Source: Nematostella vectensis (taxonomy: Eukaryota > Cnidaria > Anthozoa > Actiniaria > Edwardsiidae). Taken from it: a stretch of DNA of 64,000 bases. Below the pieces are notes generated by a model, which did not search any database, had not been told where the DNA came from, and worked only from the letters and a program-made list of their open reading frames with translations. The stretch spans positions 4,663,001-4,727,000 of the forward strand of contig NC_064039.1 in assembly GCF_932526225.1 (NCBI RefSeq), written 5' to 3'. Of this stretch, positions 44,936 through 58,152 are shown one piece after another. The position numbers and the translations under genes were made by a program. The first letter of the stretch is position 1; the number at the start of each line of letters is the position of its first letter.

Positions 44936-47816
44936 ATTTTGAAAGCTTGAAGCGTGGCCTATGAGGGATCTAACCTTACACCTGTCAAGAAATAAAATTG
45001 ATCAAATAATGTAAACAAACCTGCAGTTTGCCCTAAGAAGCTTATCTATCAGTAACCTAGAAAAATGGCTATTATCCAGCCAGGTATTACCCCCAACCAA
45101 GCTGGCAAAATTTAATAGTGGTTGGTGCTCCTGAAGAATTTTACAAATTAAAACATGTAACTATACCATAGAGAGCTACAATAGATGAAAAACCCATGTT
45201 TTGATTCTCAAGTCTGAGGTCTGGGTTTAAATCTGGGGTCTAGTTTGACCCTACACAGGGGGACTGAATCTCTTATCAACATCAAGGGTTACGTTGTGTA
45301 GGGGATGAATAACAATTATTGATTATACTAGCCTGATGAACACTGTAACTGCCATGCTGTTGCTTAAATTGAAAATTGTACTAAATGGCCTGTATCTTTC
45401 CTTTGCAACAGTTTGCCCTTACCAAGTTAAGTGCTAATGCCGTTTTTCGTTGGTTTCTTAAAACGCATTTTCTCCTGAAAGTGTCATAAATTTTCTGCTA
45501 AAACAACATGGCACTGCTTTAGCAGCTTCGCATGTCTTGTTACATTAATTAAATGGTTCCCTTACAGCAAATGGTTCACTGTACGTTTGTTTAACTCTGA
45601 TGCAGGCGTTACACTGGTTCTTTATTGAAATTTCTTTTCTATTTGGATGAGGGATAGTATAAGGTTAAGTATTTCTTATTTCATGGCAAATCAAACCCAA
45701 ACATCACGCATGTGTCAGAATAAAAACAAACAGATCATTCACAGCACATTCAGACGCTTTTATAAATACCACTTCTGTGTATAAAGCATTTCTATGGTTC
45801 AGGAAAATATTATACTATCCCAAACTATCAAAGACGAACTTATGGTAAATCAATGAAGTACGCGTGTGGAACTAGGTTGTTTTGATGCGGATTTCAGAAG
45901 TGGCTTGGCATACGCTAGTTGATTTTAGATTCGCTAAAACTCGACAATTTCGACAAACTAACCGATTAATATGCTACAAATAAAGTAACGGAGATCTAGT
46001 AAGCAAGTTAGGCTGCATGATCTTACCTTGGGTAACGTTTTGAAAGGGAATATCTCCTAATAAACCACACCTCTACAGCAAGACCGAAGGAGAATCCGCC
46101 ATTCACCACAACCCTTTGTAACCCAACACGCATGTGCAGAAAAGCTAGAGCCCAGGCTTTCTCCACAGACCAGCGCCTTTACTTGCGGGGTCGTTTCGAT
46201 CACGGCCAATCTTTTTTTTTTAGAGTTTGGTGCTTATTTTTTTTATGCATAGGTAATTTTTTACAAGAGAAAGGGATATTCGACTCAAATATAAAATGTA
46301 CATTCTAGAGTATCGTTATTCTTCTGCACTGACCTTTAGATCAGTCACGCAACCTTCGCCCTAGATGGCCCTTGCGTGACTTTTGGCTCAAGGGCCACCA
46401 GCGTGACGAGTTCAGCTCATGAACGACTGCGGGAGAATAACAAATGAGAGTGGATCGCCGTAAGATTGTAGCTTCAAACTTCATATAAACAACCCCTCTC
46501 GAATAAGCGCCTCTTCTAAAGCATGGAATTAGTTCAATTCCTCAAGACCTAATGACTTTTTTTTAACCAAAAATCGACTCAAAAAATCTTGAAAAACAAA
46601 TATTGACAGATCATTCTCGCGTCCTATAGATCGGAATCGCCTAACCCAATCGCTGGCACAAAAAAGCGAGATGGAAAAGTTAGGCCCGTGAAGAAGTTCG
46701 AGGGGAGGTCAAAAAAAAGAAACTTTTTCAAGCCAAGTCAGCGATCGAAGATAAGAAGTTTTACACAGGTTCTCGTGTTCAACATTTTTACAAGACAGAC
46801 TCACAAAGTCAAAGAAAGTTCTTGATCTCCGAGTGACAAAGAGCACCGGCGATAGTTTTAGTGAAATATCCAAGAGGCGAGGTCTATGAGGGAAGTCTCC
46901 AAAAGAGAAGTACGCAGAAGGCCGTATTTTGTTTGTTCGCGGTCGAGGAAAGAAAGCGTTTGTTCCCTGAGCATACAAAAAAAAGACCCCAAAGGACCAA
47001 AAGGCAAAAGCCATTCCAAACCTCTCTTTGTTTTTGTCTCAACACTGCATTGGACAAAGCGAAAGAAAAGAACGGGGGAGGACATGGGCAAGAAACAAGA
47101 ACAACAGCTTTAGTTGTTTTTACTTTATCTGTCTCCCGGCTGTTGCGAGGTAGAGTATCTGGATTCTAACCTCTTCCCAGAGGAAATAACATGGAAGAGC
47201 TTGAACACAGACAACCTTCAATAAATGAACAGTATAATGCCGATGCCTTCTAGATATAAATCTGTTCTGAAGTGCTGAAAGCACCCAAAGACTCCCACGC
47301 AAACAAGTTTATCCCTTTCCCTGCCTTGTATTGTCTTATACAATCTATATGTACATTAAAATCACATTTGAAACGGAGGGAGAGTAAACCAAGTATTAAA
47401 GAAGGACAAAAGAGCTTTCTTGGCTAACTGTAGCAACAACCCTGAAAGACTTTCGACACCGACTAGCCCTCCGGTTGAAAAAAACTTTAGAAAATGATTA
47501 GAATTCCAATTATGCTATGTCGACACACCAAGTTGACCTTCGTGTGACGTCATTGCACATTCCGGGCAACCGAAGATCAACGAAGTCTAAATACCAACGC
47601 GGCGATTAGCTCTCGCACTGAGCTCGGAATGTGCTCGTGCAAATATTAGGCCGATAAGCTGTCGTCAAGGTGTTTTGTTTGTGCGCTCGCCCACGCACCT
47701 AACACGACTTGTATGGTATTTAGCATGCGTGACGGCGTGTGACGCCCACGGATGATTTGCATAATTGGGTACAATAACTGAGCGGGATCGGGTGAGAGGC
47801 TTGTAAACTCTCTCAC
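44936..47816. other. Intergenic region, no gene assigned
   Basis: Holds the upstream region of the tropomyosin-like gene and, towards the right, the likely promoter of the exon at 47817, with a full CRE at 47545. Overlapping frames at 46709-47169 exist on both strands but none shows domains or splice sites I can defend. Confidence 0.4.
47545..47552. promoter_or_regulatory. Palindromic CRE (TGACGTCA)
   Basis: A full cAMP-response/ATF site 265 bp upstream of the ATG at 47817. Position fits a promoter element; function is inferred. Confidence 0.45.
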
Positions 47817-47973
47817 ATGGTCACAGACGACGCAACACAACAAGTGCGCACACCACTGTCACTACCACAGCATCAACACGTCGACGGGCAAGGCTTGTGG
47901 AGCGGTACACACGCTACAGTGCCCGACCCGGGGATGATATCAATGGCGTTTCCGCGATTCCCTGCGTATGAGG
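47817..47973 (+). CDS. First coding exon, copy A of a duplicated pair
   Basis: ATG at 47817 opens 52 codons ending in GAG-G before a strong GTAAGT donor at 47974. The end reads GLWSGTHATVPDPGMISMAF then PRFPAYEG. The exon at 51008-51116 has the same ending pattern (LW-x2-T-x-A-x-VPD-x3-I-x-MAFP-x-F-x-A-x-EG), the same donor phase and similar DNA. The N-terminal part (Gln/His-rich) is specific to this copy. I do not recognise the protein and found no downstream exon. It may be one of two alternative first exons of one gene or the start of a tandem paralogue. Confidence 0.5.
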
Positions 47974-48298
47974 GTAAGTGTTTCGCTAGCGGGCCTGTAG
48001 TAGATACCGGTATACATCCGCAAGGGTACAGCCATAGCATTGACAGTATACAAGACAGTTCTGACAATATACAAGCAGCGCAGTTTGTACACGGATGAAA
48101 TAAAAATTAAACCTTAATACTGTTACCTTTAAAGTAAAAAAAAATATGTGAGATATACCAGACGGTTGGTGTGTCAGCATCTCTAGGGACTAATTGTGTA
48201 CTAAATGTTAAACATTCCAGTCACACTATAAAATCTTCCGCGGGTAAGTCTGATAATCCAGCCGGTTACTGCGGCGGCCGCTATCTCGGTTACTTTGC

Positions 48299-48340
48299 CT
48301 ATATAAGTATTCAAGAACATTTGACTCTTGAGTTCACGTC
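48299..48340 (+). promoter_or_regulatory. TATA-like promoter candidate
   Basis: CTATATAAG follows a GC-rich patch with a NotI site (GCGGCCGC, about 48273-48280) and precedes an open GT-rich leader. It may start a transcript leading to the exon at 51008. No transcript evidence is available. Confidence 0.3.
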
Positions 48341-49116
48341 ATCTCGCCGTGTATGTGTGTGCTAATCGAGTAAATCGATTTGTCTATTTAACACCTTACA
48401 TTTCTTTAGAATATTCCATAACGGAGTTTAAGTCGTCAAACAACAACTCGATCGACTTTAATCGTGTGAATAATGTCTCTTCGTGTGAGGAATAAGTTTT
48501 CTACACAGCACATAATCCTTGATTAATATGCGACAACTGCTCCATCGCCCACTCAAACTTAACCCAACTCACCAAGCTATCACAAGAGCGACTCGGAAAT
48601 TTCCTAACCTTGAATTTGACATTCTCCCAAAGTCTACAAATACTTAAAATCTGACGAAATAAAGAGGTTACTTTGTAAGCTATCCAAATAAGATATAGTC
48701 GTTAAAAATATTTAATGGCTAGATGCAACCAAGACTATTCCCCGGCGTGGGTGGAAGGATTTCATAATGCAAAAACAGGGCCTTTCTTCAGCTACAGAAA
48801 AAAAAAAAAAAAAAAAACAGGGACAAGCACAGGCAAACTACGTGGTGCCTTTTAAATTTAAGGTCTAGATTTGACCACACTTTCGAGCCATAAGCAGAAT
48901 GACCGATCCGATCTGTAAAATGATGGGGAGACTATCGCAGCTAATCACTTCTATTAACCCAAGTAAGTTTGATTCGAAAACTAGAAAGAAATAATCGTGA
49001 AGAATATATTCAATACAATCTAACATGCCATTTGTTAGCGACAATGAGAGCGAATATCATAAAGACGGACACATCACGAATAAACTCTCTATCTTGAAAA
49101 TATCTAGCTAATTCCC

Positions 49117-49175
49117 TCTGCTCACAAGAATCTTCTGCTCACAAAAATCTTCTGCTCACAAGAATCTTCTAATAG
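49117..49175. repeat. About 19-bp tandem repeat, three units
   Basis: CTGCTCACAAGAATCTT repeated three times with small changes. Confidence 0.75.
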
Positions 49176-49540
49176 AAGGTGGGCCCACCCAGAAGAAGAA
49201 GAGAAGTAACGGGAATTTTTCAATTAAGCACGCAAACGTGTTCGCGGGAATTCATAAAATTAGTAAACTCAAAGGACAGTCTCTCTGTAACTCATATTCT
49301 ACAAGTTAATAAAATTATACTTTATTTTGGTTGAGTAGAATAAAAAAAAGCCCAAACTGTCGTGATCTCGTACCCGAACAATGAATACAATACACCAAAA
49401 ACTGGTTGAGGAAAGACTGGGTCACTTTAATGGAAACTAGATATTCATAATCTGAATGAGAACAATGGCACTTCTGCATCTCTTATTAACGCGGTGACAC
49501 GGGGTGCGCGAGGGCGATACGGCGCAACAAGGGACGGCGA

Positions 49541-49905
49541 ATACACCTATCAGAGTGTCTAGGTACACCTATCAGAGTGTCTAGGTACACCTATCAGAGT
49601 GTCTAGGTACACCTATCAGAGTGTCTAGGTACACCTATCAGAGTGTCTAGGTACACCTATCAGAGTGTCTAGGTACACCTATCAGAGTGTCTGGGTACAC
49701 CTATCAGAGTGTCTAGGTACACCTATCAGAGTGTCTAGGGACATCTATCAGAGAGTCTAGGTACACCTATCAGAGTGTCTAGGTACACCTTCAGAGTGTC
49801 TAGGTACACCTATCAGAGTGTGTAGGTACACCTATTAGTGTCTAGGTACACCTTCAGAGTGTCTAGGTAAACCTATCAGTGTCAACGTACACCTAGAGTG
49901 TGTAA
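49541..49905. repeat. 22-bp minisatellite, about 16 units
   Basis: Unit TACACCTATCAGAGTGTCTA plus GG. The first ten units are almost identical; the last five are degraded. Lies between the two paralogous exons at 47817 and 51008. Confidence 0.92.
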
Positions 49906-50344
49906 GTGAAGTTTTGCCTCGAGGTTCCTTGTTCAATATAAAACAAAATAAGTTTTGGTAATTTTTGGTAGATTATCCGCTCTTGAGATATTGAAAATCG
50001 TAGGACTCTTGATTTGTCTGAAATTGCCTAATTTGGGCAAAAATTACTACTTTTTCTGGCAAATTGGCTTTCTCAAATTTCTCAAGAACGGATAATCTAG
50101 GTAATGGTACACACATATTCGCTAGAATTGAGCTGCTTCATCCTACCTTTCTCTTATCTGAAAAAAAAAGACAATTTTTTTCAAATTAGCCTTATTGTAT
50201 GGCCCGATTACTGACAAACAGCTAGCTTTGCCCTATTTTAGTGTGTACAAGGCAACCGTACATTTTTATGTGTATTTAAACACAAAATCACCAAGTTATC
50301 GCCACATTTTCATTATTTTGACAATTATATGGGATCTCACCCTG

Positions 50345-50570
50345 TGCTCGTAAGCGATCATATGGAGACCACTTCGCGATCGTACACGGTCGTATAAGCT
50401 GTGATGTGTGCGATCCCGGCTAGGATAATTTGAATCCGAAATGAAGTCTAATGTGTTGTTAGTGGTGCATAAAGCACGTATCCCTACTTCAACTGGATGT
50501 ATTTGCCTTCACACTAAGACATTAGGCTTCATTTCGGAAGTCTAATGTGGTGCGATCAAATGGAAACCTG
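50345..50570. mobile_element. MITE-like segment related to 30950-31245
   Basis: Contains GCGATCATATGGAGACC near one end and GTGCGATCAAATGGAAACC near the other. The intron at 30950-31245 has the same GCGATCATATGGAAACC phrase and other CGATCG-rich bits, suggesting copies of one small repeat family. Boundaries unclear. Confidence 0.35.
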
Positions 50571-51007
50571 TCTTTACTTTGGCTAACGGGTATAAGTTTC
50601 TAGGTAATTGTACTGCGTGTAAGATGGAATTGAACTTTGTCGTTATCTAACTCTTTTTAATGAAAAAAACAATTTGACGGAGAAACTACGAAAACAATCT
50701 CTAATTATATTGCTTTTAGTACTGACAATCAGCTGAATAACAGCAATTAGGTCGACTTCGTGTCTACAAGGCAACCGTACATTTATACATGTGGAATTAT
50801 ACACAAAAACACCGCGTCATCGCCATTATTTTGACAACCTTCGGAAAAGCAACAATTAAGAACCTAGCGATAAAAATATCGTCATAAGCACTTAAAGCCA
50901 GAAAATTAGCGTTATTGTTTCGCAAGAGTATAAAATTCAGAGGTTTGAGCAAAGAGTGTTTTATACACTTTACATGTACACGACGGGTCGACAATAAACT
51001 CACAGCA

Positions 51008-51116
51008 ATGATGCTACAACAGCCTCGGAATAACTACCTGTGGACTCGCACAAACGCCATAGTACCAGACTCAGAGGTGATTTTGATGGCGTTCCCGAAA
51101 TTCCGTGCAAGGGAGG
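51008..51116 (+). CDS. First coding exon, copy B of a duplicated pair
   Basis: ATG at 51008 opens 36 codons (MMLQQPRNNYLWTRTNAIVP, DSEVILMAFPKFRAREG) ending in GAG-G at a GTGAGT donor. It matches the exon at 47817-47973 over its last 30 residues at more than half the positions, with the same codon phase at the donor. The non-coding DNA between the copies is unrelated, so the duplication is old while the encoded pattern is kept. Family unknown; no later exon identified. Confidence 0.5.
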
Positions 51117-53223
51117 GTGAGTCTACACTATAGTACCAAAACCGGGGTTGACTATTTCAGTGGTGTGTTAGTGATTCCCCTGCATAAGAGGGTGTGTAGT
51201 TCACATTTAGATACCTAAGGATGCAAATGACCTCCACCAACAGTTGGCCAATTAATAAGTTTCAAAGTCAGATTAAAAGACACACTGGCAGATTTAATAA
51301 TTGTCTTTTTGATGTACTTGGTCAAGTGCTGCAACAGGTGTTCCGGTTAATCAACTAACATACCAACTGAAGCCTGTAGATCGGTGATGTTTTTTGTGAG
51401 TTATGGGTTTGGATGAAAAAAAAAAAACTAAATTTTCATTTGAAAATTCATAGTATATTCAGTTTCCAAAACCCCACTTTCCACCAATCGTCTGTTCATA
51501 TAATCCACTCTCCGTTTAAAACGTTACAAGAACAAACTGGCATTTGATCCAAGTTGCATCTAACAATGGAGGGGGAGGAACAAACCCTAAAATATCCCTA
51601 TTTTTTAAAGTTTCTTTCTTCTTAAAATTTTGCTTACAATCCCTTATAACTTGGGACTCTCCTTCCTGTATTGTAATGAGGTTGTTTATCCCTCATGTCT
51701 CAGATTATGAGGCTGTTTCTACCTCATCCCTAGAAATAAATATGGGGGGTACATGTAACACCACGACGTCGCCAGATATCCGATAACAAAATACCAGGAA
51801 AGTCCAGCCAGTTACAATGTGATTAAAATGCATCACATTAGCCCTGTTGTATGGATTTCATAAAATAAATGGAGGGAAGAGAAACTCGATTAAAAATAGC
51901 TCAAACTCGAGCCTGTGTTCAATAACCATTACCTTGTAGTTTAATAACTACACAATAATGAAGTTCTCAATCTCATTTTTAAGAAAATATAGGTTTATCT
52001 TTGAATATGGCAAACTCAGATCACAATCTCTTTTTCTTTGATTGAAAATTAAAGGCCTGTACTTAGTGATCATATGTTAGCCTTTTTTTTAGCAGTGCCC
52101 GGAACATTAAATATCACCACAAGTAAATAAAAATAGAAAAAATACTAATAGCCAATCGATTAAAATCAAATGACCTTTAATTAATCATAGTATCGTACAA
52201 TGTGGGATCTCAAAAAATATCCATAAATTGGATTTTTTTTTTTTCAAAAAAACATTAAAACAAAAGAATAATAACTATGCTTTTAATGATGTATGAGCTT
52301 TGTGTGTGTTCAGTTTGAGAAAAAGAAATAATGAAAGAAATGAGACCAAGTACATTTTGTACAATTAATAAAAAGGATATTGCAGAAACTCATAAGTTTG
52401 ATTCTGGACATTGCTTTTTTGATAAGCCATTTCATTAAAACTCAAAACAGAAAATAACAATATGAAGTTCGGGTTGAATGAATGCAATAATCTAATCATA
52501 GCTAAAGACGACATTGACCACATGCTAAATGACATCAGCACCCGACTAACGTACGATAATCAGCGGACCGATAATGGATAATAACCCGAGAGATGCGAAA
52601 AAAGCACTCTCAAAACAAGAAAAAAAATCGATACAAATCCATATTGTACAAGCAATGCCGTAGAGAAGACTGCGCTTTAACATGAGCAACATCAGTTCTG
52701 AATTGAATGAGCAAATAATTAGAAATAAGCCTAGAAATGCACCAAGGCTCACTAGCTTCAAAACAATTATTGACAATGCCATTTCCGGTGAGCACTCAGG
52801 GTGACGTGTTCTCCCATAACAGACGCAATCGAGTCGCTTCAAGTGTCACACATCACGTATTGCACCGTTCACAGGTGCACAATAACGTGAACAAAAGCAC
52901 GAGTAGTGAACTCGTATGCATTCCACAGGTAACCCATAGGATATGGAACACAGGAACCCACTGCGTAATACACAAAAAAGGTCGTCGATTAAAAGCAGAC
53001 TTTCGTTTCGTTAAAGAAAACGTCAACTTGGCACGCCTGCGCGAAACATAGAGTGCGCACACCTGAACGATTTTATAAGCCTTTTTTTCGTGCGTGACGG
53101 TGATGATGTGATCGTTATTCTAGTTATTCTCCGCCGCGAAGCACAACTCTAGATCTGTTCTAAACCTGTGTTTCGGTTGATGTCGCTGGGATATTTAATC
53201 TAATTCTGATGAAAAATATTCCT

Positions 53224-53312
53224 GGCTGGAGGGAGGGGTGGGTAGCGGTTTCAGGGGGAGGGGGGAGGGGTGGTTGGTGGTTTCAGGGGGAGGGGTGGGT
53301 GGTGGTTTCAAA
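53224..53312 (+). repeat. G-rich tandem repeat, quadruplex-forming
   Basis: Two to three units of TTTCAGGGGGAGGGG with GGTGGGTGGTGG on the plus strand. Many runs of three or more G with short loops. Confidence 0.75.
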
Positions 53313-53470
53313 TTGCTCTATTTATAAGAACGCGGGGATAACCTAGGTTTTTATGCACGGGATTTTAAACTATTCAACAAATTTGTTGTCGGTTGCATAT
53401 ATGTACCGCTTGAAACACGTTGTTTTAAAAAATGTTCATACATAAAGAAACATCCGCTCAGCCCCTGAAC

Positions 53471-53728
53471 ACTGTTACATGGACTTGTATAAGCTTTACT
53501 GTCTTGTGAACCTCCCTAACACTGTTACATGGACTTGTATAAGCTTTACTGTCTTGTGAACCACCCTAGCACTGTTACATGGACTTGTATAAGCTTTACT
53601 GTCTTGTGAACCTCCCTAGCACTGTTACATGGACTTGTATAAGCTTTACTGTCTTGTGAACCTCCCTGTTACATGGACTTTCATAAGCTTTACTGTCTTG
53701 TGAACCTCCCTAGCACTGTTACATGATA
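53471..53728. repeat. 50-bp tandem repeat, about five units
   Basis: Unit starts ACTGTTACATGGACTTGTAT; copies begin at 53471, 53521, 53571 and 53621, with a shortened fifth and a partial sixth. Confidence 0.92.
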
Positions 53729-56700
53729 CGTGTAGAAGCGACTCTCCTTCCCTTCTTTTCGTGGCCGCACCTATGAGCCAGAGCACGTCTTAGGAAACCA
53801 GACTCCGTCCTCGCTATCATTACATAATGAAGTCTCATTAACGATGAATGCTCTGGTTTCGTATCCTTAATCAGCTAAATCTAGAGTCAAGATTTGTTAT
53901 ACCTTGTCAAGGTCTCAATAAGGCCATTGTTTTAGATAATCGGATGTGGCTGGACCAGCCCAAAAGCGTCCGTCGCACGCACTCTCCTTACGATAAGGTT
54001 GCAGTAGTGCTCTTTAAGGCAAAATTTTGTAGGATTCTCATCCGGATGGAGAGGCATGTGAAGCATATAGTTAAACGAACTCTAATCCCTACTTAGGTAC
54101 CCCTCCCCTCCCGCCTTGTTTATCCCCATACAGTGTGCACGTGCAGTAACGTTGACCAAAGCGGGATATCAAAATCGTGCAGTCATTTTATGCACTTCAG
54201 TGGTTTTATTCCCAACAGAAAACAAATAGACAAAGGGCTAGGTCTGTTGAGTTGCCATGTTAGCCTATTTTTGCTAGTTAAGGCGTTAAGCTTGCCCATA
54301 TATTGTTTTTTCAGGGCTTTTTAATAAATTGTGAAGAGAGGTGTGCGCAATTAAGAGAGGATAGAGTGAAATACGAAAACAAGCGGAACAGCAAAGCCTG
54401 TAGAAAAAATTAGTTTACACATGTCGCATAAATAAAAACAGTATCTCCATCACGACGTCGTATCACAAGTTCAATTCGAGACCACTGCTGGCGATCGAAG
54501 ACCCTTATAAGTCTTGCGGCGAGCATTTTACCTCATTAGTCAATAACAGCTACGATATGCAAGCCTCAATCATTACGTGCGTCTTCCATATAGCTGCTTC
54601 AGCGACAGCTGACGAGCGCCAGCCGAGAACTTTCCGACCGAAACCCGACAGCTATATTTGGAATTCGATTTAAATCGCCGATGTCATCGTACCTGACGTA
54701 AAATGAATTGCTACACTCCATATGTTAATCCTTTTAACCCGTCATTGAGCCGATTGCTTCCGGAAGCTTCGAGGGTATCAGCGATATCAAAAGTGTAAAA
54801 ATCGGACTGCATCAGAGCATATTTTTTTTCTAATTAATCTATAACACAGAGTGCATACGTCACATGATCAGTGTTACGTGGAAGCTTCAGGCGAAAAGCA
54901 AGGAACTCGCTAGACATACGCTCAACAGCGTGTTATTGGGTTATTTAAAACACGAAAAACAAGCGGGGTGCAGCTGCTTTTAGCTTACCATAATGATAAT
55001 TTCAAAAGTAGCAGATATGCTGCAGAGTTAGATCTCTCTCCAAGCATCACATAACATATAGCACACTTAGATTAATAATGACTTTTCATGAGCTAGTTCC
55101 ACCATCATAGATATGATATTATCAAAAGCACAATTTGAGATCGAACCTCGAGCATAAGGTCCATAACAAATTAATTTACTGCCATAAGGTGTAGCGCTTT
55201 TTTCATATCAAGGTCACGCGAACTTAGCAATGTCAATTAGTCTCAGTGAAAAGGTGACGAGGGGAAAACTGAATGCAAGAAAACCAAGCGAACCTCGAAA
55301 AGTCGATCGTGTCCCCTCTCTTTGCTCTTCAACACTCTTAATTATTCTTATATAATTTTTTTATTTTTGAGTAGGCAAGATAGCGTAGGCAAAAACAGTC
55401 AATCTAGAATAGCTTTTTAGCTTTTTAAATATACAAATCGCAGATATAACCGATGCGGATTCTTACGCAAGTGTATAAATCAGTGATCACCATCAAGGAG
55501 GCGATGAACTTGCTCTAATTTACTCCTGAAACTTACAAAGGGGATATTCCCACTGGCCACATTTTCTTGGCGGGTGTGTTACTTTTAAATTACAAAAAGT
55601 GGCAAATAAGCAGGCACTTCATCCCAGTGAAAGCTCATCCTCATAGGGTACATTTCCACAATGCTATTTTGATGGGGCATCACAAGAAGGTAGCTGAGTG
55701 ATTTCAAAATTGATAATCATTACACGACTGAATATTTCATTAACACGATGTATCTTTAAAAATTATATCAAATATCTTTGAAAAGTCCGAATAAATTGTG
55801 CTGTAGTTTATGATCGATAATCCAGAGCCACAATTATTTCTCGGTCAAAAGACCTTTTGACTGAGTCAGCTGTCTCTTAGCATGCAATGGAGCTATCTAC
55901 ACGATGAATATTTTTTCTAGATAAAATCTCTACGTAAACTCTGGCCCAGAGTCTATAGTTTTAAAGATCACATAGCATAACAGCGTAGACATAGCGTAGA
56001 CTAACTGAATCAGAGGCGAGGTTTAACTTCAGACAGCGGCGCAAGAGATAACTGTCAGCCGCTTTCGTACAACAACAACAACAAAAAAAAATAGAATGTT
56101 GTTTTGCCGCGAGCCTTGAATTGTTTTTACTGTTAACGTTTTGATTGACACATTTCAACAACAGGTAAGCACCGTATTGCCTCCTCTCTTACTCAGTACT
56201 GATTCGATTACGAAACCTCTCCGCGCGTCAATACCAAGGTCGGGTACTTCCGAATTCCTGCATGGTAATACCGGCATAACAAACATGCTCTCCGATACAA
56301 GTTACGTCATAACTGTCGTGTTAAAAACTTTGCTGCACCGGGTTTTACATCCGAGTGCGGATCATTGCGAAAAGCAACACAGATAATGAAGCGAATGCTT
56401 CTCGTCTCGTCATGCAGCAAATTAAATAAAAGCGATATTTATCAAAACGGTAGCCTAACAAAAGCTTTACGGTGCGCTTAGCATGTTCGAGAATCGAGCG
56501 TTTTCTCAGTAGTGCCGCGACCTGGTAGCGCCCGCAAAGACTGCTGGGTAGCCGCGTATATGCGCCAGAAGCTTACGACTCGACAGCTTGGGGTTTCCCC
56601 TTTACTTCTATTTTGCTATTTCAACGCAACACATGTAAAGCTAACTTCGGAAGTCTGGGATCATTCATTGCTGCCATAATTTGAATCAGGAATGAGAAAG

Positions 56701-58144
56701 ACTTCCCTTCCCGTTTCCCTTTCGAAATGCTTGAGGGGCAAGTTTGTAACGAGACCATAACCAAACATTTGGCTTCCGTTCGGTTCTAACTGCTATGATC
56801 CTGAACGTTTCAGATGAGTTGTAGCAAAATGTCCATTTTTTAAAAATCATGAACTATAATTATTCCTAAAAAACGTGCAAAATCAGATTTCTAGTGACGG
56901 TGTTTTCCATGAGCTTTTTGATAATCAATTTGAGAGAGGCAGTCGTGAGTAAAAGGGCAACGCTTGTCAACTTGAGCCCGCAAACTGACGTGCCATTAAG
57001 CATGCGCAATAAAGACATGAGCAGGTGCAATGGTGTTGTTTTTTCCTCTCTCACGATTTCTCGGATAATAAAAACAGGTTCGATTTAAGTACGATACTTA
57101 CTAGGGTTTTGCTTCCAAAATTAAACAGTGGTTTGTTTTCATATATTGACAAACCATTCCATTTACGTTATATTGAAAACCTATTTTCAGAATTTACTTT
57201 AATATCGACAATCATGTTAATTTTAACACCGGTTGCAAGTGTGACGAAAAAGGAGCCAAAACATTGTTTTTTCCGTCCCTGAACGAAACTATAAATACAC
57301 GATTAATGATTCACGGAGCGACAAAGCAATGCTTAATCATTGACAATGCTATCAGTTTTGAAACCAAAATGTTTTAGCGCAAAATTCTGGTAATAGAGAT
57401 AATGGAACTGAAGTTGCAGCGTGTTTTATCATTCATGCCCTGCAATCTATTTCCATTTTCTAAATTGATTTTATTCCTGGCCAAAAATAGCTTAAGAGCA
57501 ATAACTACAAATATAAAAATGTTATTAGAAGGACGTGTGAGTGCAGCCATAATAATAAAACATATCTTCTTCGGGAAAACCGTTTGGGATATATCTAAAT
57601 CGGGCGCCTGTAAGACGATGGATTAAAAACCACAGAAACTCGTCATCGAAACCCACCATTTCGTTCATACCGACTATCAGCGAGTCGCCGATTAGTGATG
57701 CCAGTTTTTACAGGAGCAATCATGTTTGTTTTTTGTACCAGCATCGATCAGGCAAAGTTATTGGTAAAATATTTCCACCTCATCCACCGATTTAGTAAAC
57801 GGTCAAAAAGTAAACCGCAATAGAAATGGTGGCAAGCCAGTGTGAAACTCGTAGCTAGTACATGCAAAACACTCTTTCCTCTCTCTCTCTCTCTCCGGAA
57901 ATCATATCAATTTGTGATTCTAATGATGCTAAAAGCGAAGCGAAGTCAAAACAAATTGCGGCTTTTCCCAGGGGTTTGGATGCACTTTTCCTGAAACATC
58001 TAATAACAAGAAAACACCAGCCCAGCAGGCTTCCGCTATAATTAGAATTTAACTTGGTTGTTAGCAGATATTTAAAACGAGAATTAGTGGTTGTCGTCAG
58101 CAAAGCTTCTAAGTTTGCCATGCACCTGCTACGGAGATCGGTTC

Positions 58145-58152
58145 TGACGTCA
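58145..58152. promoter_or_regulatory. Palindromic CRE (TGACGTCA) upstream of EGR
   Basis: A full CRE 1.35 kb before the EGR start. EGR genes in other animals are CREB/SRF-driven immediate-early genes; a role here is inferred. Confidence 0.35.

Noticed and set aside
46709..47169. Overlapping frames on both strands
   Set aside because: Low-complexity Lys/Arg-rich translation, no domain, no splice partners.
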